DNA of 64,000 nucleotides from Prolixibacteraceae bacterium (GTDB lineage: Bacteria > Bacteroidota > Bacteroidia > Bacteroidales > Prolixibacteraceae). The position numbers and the translations under genes were made by a program. Location of the stretch: the NCBI GenBank assembly GCA_003506435.1, contig DOAQ01000024.1, positions 1 to 64,000 on the forward strand, in the 5' to 3' direction. The notes under the pieces were generated by a model. The model was not told where the DNA came from. It worked only from the letters and a program-made list of their open reading frames with translations, and did no database searches. Of this stretch, positions 25,828 through 34,636 are shown in pieces (the first letter of the stretch is position 1; each line of letters opens with the position of its first letter).

Positions 25828-27354
25828 ATGAGTATTAACCGTAGAATTTTTTTAAAATCCAGCGGGATGGTAACTGTCGGAACCATGCTGTTGCCTCCGC
25901 TGTTTCAATCATGTAGCGGACCAAACGTATCTTTAGAAATGCAAGCGTATCTCGATCATTTTGAAGTGACTCTGCCCATGTTGCAAAAAGTAATTGCAGC
26001 GGCAATGGGCAAAGGCGGCACCTATGCCGACTTATTTTTTGAGCATAAAATCAGTAATAACCTGGGGTTACAGGATGGCAAAGTAAATCGTGCCTATTCG
26101 AATATCGATTACGGAGTCGGTATCCGGGTGCTGAACGGCGATCAGACCGGTTTTGCCTATTCTGAAACCGTGACCATGGAAGCCATGCTGAAGGCAGCCC
26201 AAACTGCGGCCAATATTGCCAGCGGGACTCCGGCAACCGGAGCAGTGAATATTGCGGAAACAGCGCCTGCCAACTACTATGCCATTCAGAAAACATGGGA
26301 GGAAGTCTCGGTAAAAGATAAAATCCCGTTTGTACAGAAGCTGAATGATAAAGTTTTTTCGATGGACGAACGCATAATTAAAGTCAATGCATTTCTGAAT
26401 GACGAAACCGGTTATGTGATGCTGTTCAACTCGGAAGGAACGTTGACCTACGATTACCGGCCCATGGTAAGTTTCGGACTGGTAACCGTGATGCAAAAAG
26501 ACGGTCGCATTGAAAATTCGTATGTGTCACGTTCGTTCCGCCAGGGCTTTGAATTTCTGAACGACGATATCATCAACACATTGGCCGACGAAGGAATCAA
26601 GCAAACCGCCCTGAAGTTTGAGGCCACCAAACCCAAAGCCGGTGAGATGCCGGTAGTGATGGGTGCCGGAGGTTCGGGAATCCTGCTTCACGAAGCCATC
26701 GGGCACACCTTTGAAGCTGATTTTAACCGCAAAGGCACTTCGATTTTTGCAGACAAACTGGGCAAAAAGGTAGCAGAAAGTTTCATCAATATTATCGACG
26801 ACGGAACGCTGCCATCGAACAGAGGTTCCATCAATGTGGATGACGAAGGGGTTGCTTCACAGAAAACCTACCTGGTGAAGGACGGCATTCTGAACAGCTA
26901 CATTCACGACCGGATCAGTGCCAACTATTATAAAATTCCATCGACGGGTAATGGTCGCCGCGAGTCGTTCCGCTATGTGCCGATACCGCGCATGAGGGCG
27001 ACTTATATGGAAGCAGGTACTGCAACCCGCGAGGATATTATTTCGGAAGTGAAATACGGAATTTATGTCGATAATTTCAGTAATGGCGAAGTGAAAATCG
27101 GAGCCGGCGACTTTACCTTCTTTGTAAATACCGGTTATCTGATTGAAAACGGTAAACTGACCCGTCCGATCAAAGACATCAATATCATTGGAAACGGGCC
27201 GCAGGCATTGGCTGATATTACCCTCGCTGCCAACGATTACAAAATCGACGACGGCACCTGGACCTGCGGAAAAGACGGCCAATCGGTTCCCGTAACCTGC
27301 GGACTGCCATCGGTACTGGTTAAAAAACTAACTGTTGGCGGTACCAATGCCTGA
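25828..27354 (+). CDS. tldD: TldD-type metallopeptidase with Tat/lipoprotein signal
   Basis: 508 residues. Full TldD/PmbA fold with the zinc motif H288-E-A-I-G-H293 (LLHEAIGHTFEAD) that marks the catalytic TldD subunit. The N-terminus is unusual: NRRIFLKSSGMVTVGTMLLPPLFQSC combines a twin-arginine motif with a lipobox-like end (Cys29). Family knowledge: E. coli TldD/TldE is a cytoplasmic heterodimer that removes leader peptides (microcin B17) and degrades unfolded peptides. Here the catalytic subunit appears to be exported while its partner 30 bp downstream carries no signal. A periplasmic lipoprotein protease is therefore inferred for this subunit. Confidence 0.9.
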   Translation: MSINRRIFLKSSGMVTVGTMLLPPLFQSCSGPNVSLEMQAYLDHFEVTLPMLQKVIAAAMGKGGTYADLFFEHKISNNLGLQDGKVNRAYSNIDYGVGIRVLNGDQTGFAYSETVTMEAMLKAAQTAANIASGTPATGAVNIAETAPANYYAIQKTWEEVSVKDKIPFVQKLNDKVFSMDERIIKVNAFLNDETGYVMLFNSEGTLTYDYRPMVSFGLVTVMQKDGRIENSYVSRSFRQGFEFLNDDIINTLADEGIKQTALKFEATKPKAGEMPVVMGAGGSGILLHEAIGHTFEADFNRKGTSIFADKLGKKVAESFINIIDDGTLPSNRGSINVDDEGVASQKTYLVKDGILNSYIHDRISANYYKIPSTGNGRRESFRYVPIPRMRATYMEAGTATREDIISEVKYGIYVDNFSNGEVKIGAGDFTFFVNTGYLIENGKLTRPIKDINIIGNGPQALADITLAANDYKIDDGTWTCGKDGQSVPVTCGLPSVLVKKLTVGGTNA

Positions 27355-27384
27355 TTTCATCATGAACCATAAAATCTGAAAAAA

Positions 27385-28701
27385 ATGACAAAAGAAGAAA
27401 AATACAATCTGGCAAAATGGGCGATGAATCATGCTATTGCAAAAGGTGCAGATCAGGCTCGTGTAAGCATTTCCGACAATAAAAGCAGCGACATTGATGT
27501 TCGCGAAAAAAAGATTGACACACTGAAAGAAGCGATCCAAAGCAAGCTGACCATTTATTTGTATGTTGACAAAAAATATTCGGCCATTTCGACCAACCGG
27601 TTGAACCAACAGGAACTTGCCCGTTTTATTGAGGAAGGTATTGAAACGACCCGTTTTCTGGCTGAAGATGAATTCCGGACGCTTCCCGAACCGGAACTTT
27701 ATTATAAAGGCGACGGTCCCGACCTTAAAGCGATTGATCCCGGCTTCGACTCGGTGGATGCAAAAACCAAGATTGACATGGTTTTTAATGTAGAAAATGA
27801 AATTTATAAAAAAGACGAGCGTATTATCTCGATAACTGCCGGGTACAGCGACGGCGTCAGCTCGCGCATCATGGTGGCCAGCAATGGTTTTGAAGGCGAT
27901 ACTGCAAACAGTTATTATTTTCTGAGCGCCCAGGTGACGGTGAACGGCGGAGCAGCCCGGCCTGAATCGTCGGACTACAAAAGTTCGATTGCATTCGATC
28001 AGTTAGAAAAAACGGGTATTGCTGAAACTGCTTTGAAGCGTGCGCTTGGGAAAATCGGACAGACAAAAATCGATTCCGGAAAATATACGATGGTTGTTGA
28101 AAACCGCTCGGTTGGCCGTATTCTGAGTCCGGTGGTCAGTGCGCTGAATGGAAGTTCCATCCAGCAGAAAAACTCGTTTATGATTGATAAGATGAACCAG
28201 CAATTTGGTTCGCCCAAACTGACTTTGGTTGACGACCCGCTGATTATTGGCGGTCGCGGTTCCAAATTGTTCGACTCAGAAGGAATGGCTATGAAAAAAC
28301 GCCCCATCTTTGAACAGGGGGTTTTGAAAACCTATTTTATCGACACCTATTACGGAAAGAAGTTGGGCATGACGCCGAATTCAGGTGAAACGTCGAACGT
28401 AGTTTTCGAGACCGGCGACAAAGATCTTGATGCGCTGGTAAAATCGCTGAAAAAAGGCATTCTGGTAACCGGCTTTAACGGTGGAAACTGCAACAGCTCG
28501 ACCGGCGATTTCTCGTATGGAATTGAAGGTTTCCTGATTGAAAATGGCGAAATGGTGAAACCTGTTTCGGAAATGAACATTACCGGCAACATGTACGACC
28601 TGTGGAGCAACCTCATTGAAGTGGGTTCCGATGTTCGGCTCGATTCGAGCTGGCGAATTCCTTCGCTGGTATTTGCCAATGTTGATTTCAGCGGAATGTA
28701 A
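27385..28701 (+). CDS. pmbA: TldE/PmbA-type partner subunit
   Basis: 438 residues, ATG at 27385, 30 bp after tldD. The N-terminal domain (about 1-190) begins MTKEEKYNLAKWAMNHAIAKGADQARVS without any signal peptide. The C-terminal domain carries VVENRSVGRILSPVVSAL, where TldD has HExxxH, so it is the non-catalytic TldE/PmbA subunit; GFNGGNCNSSTGDFSYGIEGFLIENGE is the conserved C-terminal signature. It would pair with TldD, but the two differ in predicted location, which is odd. A strong terminator 28 bp downstream closes this two-gene operon. Confidence 0.9.
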   Translation: MTKEEKYNLAKWAMNHAIAKGADQARVSISDNKSSDIDVREKKIDTLKEAIQSKLTIYLYVDKKYSAISTNRLNQQELARFIEEGIETTRFLAEDEFRTLPEPELYYKGDGPDLKAIDPGFDSVDAKTKIDMVFNVENEIYKKDERIISITAGYSDGVSSRIMVASNGFEGDTANSYYFLSAQVTVNGGAARPESSDYKSSIAFDQLEKTGIAETALKRALGKIGQTKIDSGKYTMVVENRSVGRILSPVVSALNGSSIQQKNSFMIDKMNQQFGSPKLTLVDDPLIIGGRGSKLFDSEGMAMKKRPIFEQGVLKTYFIDTYYGKKLGMTPNSGETSNVVFETGDKDLDALVKSLKKGILVTGFNGGNCNSSTGDFSYGIEGFLIENGEMVKPVSEMNITGNMYDLWSNLIEVGSDVRLDSSWRIPSLVFANVDFSGM

Positions 28702-28728
28702 AAATTATTTTTATTTCATATTGCTGAG

Positions 28729-28760
28729 AAGGATTTTCGGGTAGCCGGGAATCCTTTTTC
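28729..28760 (+). terminator. Intrinsic terminator after tldD-pmbA
   Basis: AAGGATTTTCGG (28729-28740) pairs over 12 bp, two of them G-T wobbles, with CCGGGAATCCTT (28745-28756) around a GTAG loop, followed by TTTC. It lies 28 bp after the stop codon. Confidence 0.75.
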
Positions 28761-28778
28761 TGTTTCCGGGTATTTCGT

Positions 28779-29207
28779 TCAAACGATTCTTTTCCCGTGA
28801 AACTCGTTGGTATTTATAATCTTGCTCAGTTTGTCAATATTTTCAGAAGTGATTTTTCCGGCGGCAACAATTTTTATTCGTCCGCTGGCTTGTGCAATCA
28901 TTTCATTCAGTATTTCAGAACCTTCGGTCGCGGTACTTTTTGTTCCTGACGTAAGGATACGGAGGGCGCCGGCGGCAATTACATCTTCGAGTGCCTGGCG
29001 GTAATCCGGCGTCTCGTCGAATGCCTTGTGAAAAGTGACTTGCATGGGGTGGGCAAGTTCAACCAGTTCGCGGGTGCGTTCAATATCAATTTGATTTCCG
29101 GTAGTGAGGATGCCTAGCACAATTCCGGTAACGCCAAGCTCCCGGCAATGCTGAATGTCGGTCTTCATGATTTCCGGTTCTTCTGATGTAAAAATACAAA
29201 ACCGGCT
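28779..29207 (-). pseudogene. cutC: Truncated copper homeostasis protein CutC remnant
   Basis: The minus-strand frame keeps the C-terminal two-thirds of CutC: SEEPEIMKTDIQHCRELGVTGIVLG, VTFHKAFDETPDY, LRILTSG and IKIVAAGKI. CutC normally opens with about 70 residues containing the conserved EICANS and GADRIELCENL-type segments; none is present. The upstream part of the frame (29208-29297) is unrelated and has only a TTG as a start; the first in-frame ATG (29168) lies within the conserved fold. The TIM barrel therefore cannot be complete and the gene is very likely dead. The break lies about 120 bp from the first gene of the PUL1 block, which suggests its arrival or a rearrangement removed the 5' part. 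Confidence 0.75.
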
Positions 29208-29328
29208 TTTATATTTTACATAGGGTCTGGATTGCCAATGATAGAGGAACCAACTCAACTGACTGTTTTTGAAAGAAGAGATATAAACGAACTTCAATCC
29301 TTAAAAAGAGATATTTGACACAGAAATA

Positions 29329-30006
29329 ATGGCTTATTATATTCATTGGCGTTTTCAATATTTTTCTCACTTTTACGGAAAAATAGGGAGATTGAATCAA
29401 AACCGGCACATAGAAAGCTTATTATCAAAAATTTCGTATGACAACGACGAAAAAGCATTCAGGCAATTATTTGACCTGTTTGCAGGCCGCTTGTTCCAGT
29501 TCTCAAAATCGTTTCTAAAAAATAAACTACTGGCGGAAGAAGTGGTATCGGATGTTTTTTTTAAGTTATGGCTGCACCGCTCATCTATCGCTGATCATTC
29601 GAACATAAAAGCTTACCTTTTTAAAGCTACTTACAATACTACCTTAAATTATCTGGACGAAGTCCGGCGAAAAAAAGCTGTTTCACTCGATGATGTAGAG
29701 GTCGATCTCGGCATCGACCGTATTTGTCCAGAAACTGATCTGATCAATAAAGAATTGAAGGAAATTATTGAAAAGGCCATTGAGTCGTTGCCACCCCGCT
29801 GCAAACTCATTTATAAAATGGCCAAAGTAGAACAACTCAAGTATAAAGAAATAGCAGAGGCGTTGGATATATCCGTAAAAACGATCGACCATCAGTTGAC
29901 AATTGCCATACAAAAAATCGGAGAGGTGATTCGACAGTACCTCAAAGAAAACGAGACAGACGGAAATCATCTGGTTCTTTTGCAGCTTTTTATACCCGGA
30001 AAATAA
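29329..30006 (+). CDS. ECF-type RNA polymerase sigma-70 factor
   Basis: 225 residues from an ATG at 29329; the first 20 residues are not family-like and a TTG at 29391 would give the more usual length. Region 2 (about 45-110: AFRQLFDLFAGRLFQFSKSFLKNKLLAEEVVSDVFFKLW) and region 4 (about 145-205: SLPPRCKLIYKMAKVEQLKYKEIAEALDISVKTIDHQL) are clear. It belongs to the Bacteroidota family-1 ECF factors paired with FecR anti-sigma proteins. The FecR gene follows, then a SusC with an STN domain, the standard arrangement for trans-envelope control of a polysaccharide locus by its own transporter. Confidence 0.92.
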   Translation: MAYYIHWRFQYFSHFYGKIGRLNQNRHIESLLSKISYDNDEKAFRQLFDLFAGRLFQFSKSFLKNKLLAEEVVSDVFFKLWLHRSSIADHSNIKAYLFKATYNTTLNYLDEVRRKKAVSLDDVEVDLGIDRICPETDLINKELKEIIEKAIESLPPRCKLIYKMAKVEQLKYKEIAEALDISVKTIDHQLTIAIQKIGEVIRQYLKENETDGNHLVLLQLFIPGK

Positions 30007-30083
30007 TTTTCAATTTTTTTGCATTCGTTTTAGGGGATTTGCAAATAACTTCTGTTACAGGAGTTATAAAACAATCAATCAAA

Positions 30084-31094
30084 ATGGACAGCAAAAATAT
30101 TTGGCAGAATGTTTCCGGGAAGTTGGCAGGAGAAAATACGAAGGAACAGGATGCTGCACTGGATGAATGGCTGCAAGCAGAAAAGACCAACCGCAATATT
30201 TTTGAACGACTGCTGGAAATCTGGAATTACAATCCCGCTCAGGTTCAGGATACTTCCCGGATGTATCAAAAATTCAGGAACCGGGTTGGTCAATTTGAAC
30301 ATACTTCCCGTGTGCATAATTTTGTATCCTACGGTTTACGTATTTCTGCTATCCTGCTTCTGCTGGTCGGTATGACCATATTGATTCAGAAATTTATTTT
30401 GCCAGGCAACGAAACCCAACTCGCGTACAATGAAATATTTGTTCCCAAGGGCAACCGTACTTTCGTCGTTTTGCCCGATAGCACAAAGGTTTGGATATCG
30501 AACAGCACAAAGCTGAAATATCCGCATGAATTTTCAGGGAAAACCCGCGAATTGTTTTTAACCGGGGAAGCCTACTTCGAAGTGGCACACAACAAACATA
30601 AACCGTTTATAGTGAACATCGGGGCAAACCGGATCAAAGTTTTGGGAACCAAGTTTTCTGTTACTGCCTATCCCGAAGACAATCTGGTCAGGGCCGATCT
30701 TATTTCCGGAAAAATCCAGTTTGATATCCGTTCAGGAGAAAGTTCCAAAAATTACAAATCATTTTTTGTGACGCCCGGTCATAGCATGGAGTTCAATAAA
30801 GCTACTAATACAATCACCGATTCTGAAATCCCGGAAGGCTTTTACGATTACTGGCTGCATGGCCTATATGCTTTCAAAAATGAAAGTTTGGAAAGCCTTG
30901 CCCGTAAAGTGAAACGAATCTACAATGTTGAAATAATCTTTGAAGACGAATATCTGAAAAGTAAGCGCTATAACGGAAGTTTCAGCGTCGATGACAACAT
31001 CTTCAATTTCATTGAAGCAATAAAGCAAACCTCGGTTGAACCAGTTGAATACAGATTGGATGGGAATAAATTATTTATAAATCTCAAAAAATAA
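30084..31094 (+). CDS. FecR family anti-sigma factor
   Basis: 336 residues from the ATG at 30084 (MDSKNIWQNVSGKLAGEN); the open frame begins 15 codons earlier at a TTG that is not needed. Cytosolic sigma-binding helices (about 1-75), one membrane helix (about 88-110, ISAILLLLVGMTILIQKF), and a periplasmic FecR domain (about 125-245, RTFVVLPDSTKVWISNSTKLKYP and GEAYFEVAHNKHKPFIV) plus a DUF4974 C-terminal domain (about 262-336, LESLARKVKRIYNVEIIFED). Holds the ECF factor inactive until the STN domain of the downstream SusC signals substrate. Confidence 0.92.
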   Translation: MDSKNIWQNVSGKLAGENTKEQDAALDEWLQAEKTNRNIFERLLEIWNYNPAQVQDTSRMYQKFRNRVGQFEHTSRVHNFVSYGLRISAILLLLVGMTILIQKFILPGNETQLAYNEIFVPKGNRTFVVLPDSTKVWISNSTKLKYPHEFSGKTRELFLTGEAYFEVAHNKHKPFIVNIGANRIKVLGTKFSVTAYPEDNLVRADLISGKIQFDIRSGESSKNYKSFFVTPGHSMEFNKATNTITDSEIPEGFYDYWLHGLYAFKNESLESLARKVKRIYNVEIIFEDEYLKSKRYNGSFSVDDNIFNFIEAIKQTSVEPVEYRLDGNKLFINLKK

Positions 31095-31108
31095 AAACCT
31101 ATGTGAAC

Positions 31109-31162
31109 ATGAAAAAAACAAAAAGCGGAAAATGCGTCAACATCTCCCGCTTCAACATGTAA
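31109..31162 (+). CDS. Putative 17-residue leader peptide upstream of susC
   Basis: ATG at 31109 to TAA at 31160 encodes MKKTKSGKCVNISRFNM. It lies between fecR and susC, and its first residues MKKTK are the same as those of SusC (MKKTKMKDGK). The AAGCGG and CCGCTT inside it can pair. It may be a regulatory leader ORF, or a remnant of a duplicated 5' end of susC, or chance. No expression evidence. Confidence 0.3.
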   Translation: MKKTKSGKCVNISRFNM

Positions 31163-31179
31163 AATTTAATTTTTAACAA

Positions 31180-31197
31180 TTAGCCTGCCAGGGCTAA
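31180..31197 (+). promoter_or_regulatory. Leader hairpin before susC
   Basis: TTAGCC (31180-31185) pairs with GGCTAA (31192-31197) around a TGCCAG loop, 29 bp before the susC ATG. It is followed by AAAAGTCTTTT, not a pure T-tract. A possible attenuation or mRNA-stability element in the PUL1 leader. Confidence 0.3.
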
Positions 31198-31225
31198 AAG
31201 TCTTTTAACTAAACAAATCAAAAGT

Positions 31226-34200
31226 ATGAAAAAAACTAAAATGAAGGACGGGAAGCATGCTTTTCATCCGATCAAAAAAATTTTGATTATGGCAAAGTAC
31301 ACGGCCTTTTTCCTTTTCATCGGATTGCTGCAGGTTTCAGCAGGCATCTATTCTCAGAATGCAAAACTGAGTTTAAAGATGGAAAACGTTACCATTCTGG
31401 AAGTCTTCGAGCAGATTGAGAAACAAAGTGAATATCGGTTTTTCTACGACAGTGATTTAAAAGATTTGTCGAAGCGGACAACGATTGAAAGTTTGGACAA
31501 GCCTTTGTCTGATATTTTGAATGAAATGTTTGCAAACACCGACATTACTTACAAAATGATGGATCGTGTAATTCTGGTACAGGCAAAATATTCGCAATTA
31601 AATACTTCCGGACAACAAAAAAAATCGGTTAGCGGAAAAGTTACTGATACCATGGGGCTTCCGATTCCCGGGGTTTCAATCCAGCTTAAAGGCACTGTTA
31701 CAGGTACAGTAACCAATGCCGATGGAAAATTCAGCTTTTCAAGTATCCCTGCTGATGGTGTTCTGGTTTTTTCATTTGTTGGAATGAAGGCACAGGAAAT
31801 CAGCGTTTTGGGGAAAGAGGAAATTTCGGTTGCAATGAGCGAAGAAACCTTTGGACTGGATGAAGTTGTAACGATTGGTTACGGGGTTCAGAAGAAGAGG
31901 GACATTACGGGTTCAATTGCTTCAATAAACGGGGAGAGTATCGAAAATTCATCTGCAAAAGATCTTGTTTCTGCATTACGCGGAAGGGCAAGCGGTGTAC
32001 AGGTCGTCGCAAATTCGGGGGCTCCCGGCGATGGTATTACTGTTACTGTGAGGGGGCAATCGTCGTTAAATTCAGGAAACGCGCCATTGTATATTATTGA
32101 TGGTGTACCCGTCGAAACATCTTCCCTCTCATTGCTGAACGGTTCGGAATCGCATGGTTTAAACCCGTTGGCCGACATTAATCCGGGTGATATTGAATCG
32201 ATTGAAGTACTGAAAGATGGAGCTTCAACATCAATTTACGGTTCAAGGGCAGCGAACGGGGTAATAATTATTACCACCAAACGCGGAAAAGAAGGCAGGG
32301 CAAATATTAAAGTGAATGTTTATACCGGGATAAGTAAGATCACCCGCAAACTTGGTGTACTTAATGCTTCGCAATGGCGACAGATTATCATCGATTCGTA
32401 CAAAAATCTGGATGCATACAACAATGCAACTACACCCACCGAACCACACTGGACAGCAATTGACTCGCTGAACCCGATGAACAGCGGAGATGTTGACTGG
32501 CAGGATGTGATGTACCGCACTGCTCAACAAAAACAAGTCGATTTTTCAGTTGCCGGTGGGACTAACGGTGTAAAATATGCTTTCAGTACTTCCGTTTTGG
32601 ATCAGGATGGCATCTTACTGGCTTCAAATTATAAACGAATTACCTCTCGTTTAAATGCCGATTTTACGGTTACAAAAAATTTAAAAATTGGGTATAGTTT
32701 TTCATTTGCACGTTCGTTGAACAACAGGATAAATGCCGCGGGAACAGGGAATATTAGCCTGGTGCAGTCGATTCTGGTAAGACCCCCCATTTATTCGCTT
32801 ACCTATCCCGATGGTTCGCCCATCTACTATTTTAACGGGAAGCGAAACCCGGTTGGCCTTGCCGAAGCATGTACTCATTTGAATACTACAAATAGGGTTA
32901 TAGGGAATCAGTATCTGGAGTATGATCTTTTGAAAGGTTTAAAATTCAGGACGAATATCAGCCTCGACTTTATTTCGATGAAGGAGGACGAATTTTACCC
33001 GACAACGGTAGATTACCGTATCGGATACAACACCGGGGCTGTGAGGGCAACCAGCAATTTAACCTGGGCAAATGAAAATTACCTGACCTACGACAAGGTT
33101 TTCAATAAAGTTCATAATTTTTCGGCATTGGCCGGGTTTAGTCAGCAGGAATGGAAGCTGGAAACAACCGGGTTGGATGGGATGTACTTTGCCAGCGACA
33201 ACATTCGCACGTTAAATGGTGCGGGTACCATCTCGAACCAGGCAGTCAATACCACAGTTGAACACGGGTTGGCTTCATTCTATGGCCGGTTGTCGTACGA
33301 TTATAAAGGGACTTACCTGCTTCAGGCAAATTTGAGGGCCGACGGATCATCACGATTTGGCGATGACAGGCGCTTTGGTTATTTCCCTTCCGCTTCGGTC
33401 GCATGGCGTTTTTCCGACGAAAAATTTCTGGACAAACCGGAATTCCTCAATGACGGAAAAATCAGGTTCAGTGTAGGACAAACCGGAAACGAAGCAATTG
33501 GAAATTATACATCGCAGGGAGAATTTGCATTAGGGACAAATTATCTGACCAATTCGGGTGCGGCCCCTACCGTTATGCCAAACGCCGGACTTTCGTGGGA
33601 AACAACGACCCAATACGACCTGGGACTTGATCTCACACTTCTCAAGAGCCGGATTTCGTTTACTGCAGATGCTTATCTGAAAAAAACTACCGACCTTCTG
33701 TTTGCAGTGCCTATTCCTGAAACAACCGGGTTTGGCTACATCACCCAAAATATTGGCGATATCGAAAACAAAGGGCTTGAGTTCTCTCTTGTTACTCATA
33801 ACCTGACCGGCAAATTAGGCTGGACTTCCAGTTTTAATATTGGGCTCAACCGAAATAAGATTATCAGTTTACCCGAAGAAGTGCTTACCAATGGGTATAT
33901 TCAAAACGGAACATACCACATTTTGAAGGAAGGCGAATCGATAGGAACATTCTACGGATGGAAATTTCTGGGCGTTTATTCAAGGGATGAAGACAATATT
34001 AATCAGGTAAAGAATGGCTCTTCCAACGGAAAATTATTCAGGGGCGGAGACCCGATCTGGGATGATCTAAATGGCGACCATATTATTGATGCCAACGATA
34101 AACAAATTATCGGGAATGCACAGCCTGATTTTACCGGCGGTTTCAATAATGATATTTCCTATAAAAATTTCACATTGAATGTTTTCTTCCAGTTCTCATA

Positions 34201-34624
34201 CGGAAACGACATCTACGGGAACATCAACATGATGAGAAACTGGGTATTTGCATACAACAATGTTTCTACTGATGCATTGAACCGGTGGAGAAAACAGGGA
34301 GATGTGACCAACTACCCGCGGCCTATCCGAAACGATCCTTTAGGAAACGAATACAACAGGGTTTCCGATCGTTGGATTGAGGATGGTTCCTACCTGAGGC
34401 TAAAAAATGTAAGCCTGTCATATAATGTACCGACAGGTATCGTACGAAAATTAAATCTTCGGGGCATAAAAGCTTATATCACTGCGGAAAATCTGGTGAC
34501 CTGGACCCATTACACTGCATACGATCCCGAAGTCAGTTCATACAGCGGATTACAATTGGGCGTTGACGATGGTTCGTACCCGCAAAGCCGCACTTTTATT
34601 TTTGGATTAAATGTTGAACTCTAA
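31226..34624 (+). CDS. SusC/RagA family TonB-linked outer-membrane transporter with STN signalling domain
   Basis: 1132 residues. Signal anchor region about 20-45, then an STN (secretin/TonB short N-terminal) domain (about 47-115, LSLKMENVTILEVFEQIEKQSEYRFFYDS), a CarboxypepD_reg-like domain (about 132-205, VSGKVTDTMGLPIPGVSIQLKG), a TonB box (near DEVVTIGYGVQKKRDITGS), a plug (about 225-345, IESIEVLKDGASTSIYGSRAANGVIIITT) and the barrel. The STN domain is the part that contacts FecR, linking substrate import to the ECF sigma factor encoded two genes upstream. Works with the SusD lipoprotein whose gene starts 12 bp downstream to import oligosaccharides by TonB energy. Confidence 0.97.
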   Translation: MKKTKMKDGKHAFHPIKKILIMAKYTAFFLFIGLLQVSAGIYSQNAKLSLKMENVTILEVFEQIEKQSEYRFFYDSDLKDLSKRTTIESLDKPLSDILNEMFANTDITYKMMDRVILVQAKYSQLNTSGQQKKSVSGKVTDTMGLPIPGVSIQLKGTVTGTVTNADGKFSFSSIPADGVLVFSFVGMKAQEISVLGKEEISVAMSEETFGLDEVVTIGYGVQKKRDITGSIASINGESIENSSAKDLVSALRGRASGVQVVANSGAPGDGITVTVRGQSSLNSGNAPLYIIDGVPVETSSLSLLNGSESHGLNPLADINPGDIESIEVLKDGASTSIYGSRAANGVIIITTKRGKEGRANIKVNVYTGISKITRKLGVLNASQWRQIIIDSYKNLDAYNNATTPTEPHWTAIDSLNPMNSGDVDWQDVMYRTAQQKQVDFSVAGGTNGVKYAFSTSVLDQDGILLASNYKRITSRLNADFTVTKNLKIGYSFSFARSLNNRINAAGTGNISLVQSILVRPPIYSLTYPDGSPIYYFNGKRNPVGLAEACTHLNTTNRVIGNQYLEYDLLKGLKFRTNISLDFISMKEDEFYPTTVDYRIGYNTGAVRATSNLTWANENYLTYDKVFNKVHNFSALAGFSQQEWKLETTGLDGMYFASDNIRTLNGAGTISNQAVNTTVEHGLASFYGRLSYDYKGTYLLQANLRADGSSRFGDDRRFGYFPSASVAWRFSDEKFLDKPEFLNDGKIRFSVGQTGNEAIGNYTSQGEFALGTNYLTNSGAAPTVMPNAGLSWETTTQYDLGLDLTLLKSRISFTADAYLKKTTDLLFAVPIPETTGFGYITQNIGDIENKGLEFSLVTHNLTGKLGWTSSFNIGLNRNKIISLPEEVLTNGYIQNGTYHILKEGESIGTFYGWKFLGVYSRDEDNINQVKNGSSNGKLFRGGDPIWDDLNGDHIIDANDKQIIGNAQPDFTGGFNNDISYKNFTLNVFFQFSYGNDIYGNINMMRNWVFAYNNVSTDALNRWRKQGDVTNYPRPIRNDPLGNEYNRVSDRWIEDGSYLRLKNVSLSYNVPTGIVRKLNLRGIKAYITAENLVTWTHYTAYDPEVSSYSGLQLGVDDGSYPQSRTFIFGLNVEL

Positions 34625-34636
34625 AACTCTACAAAA

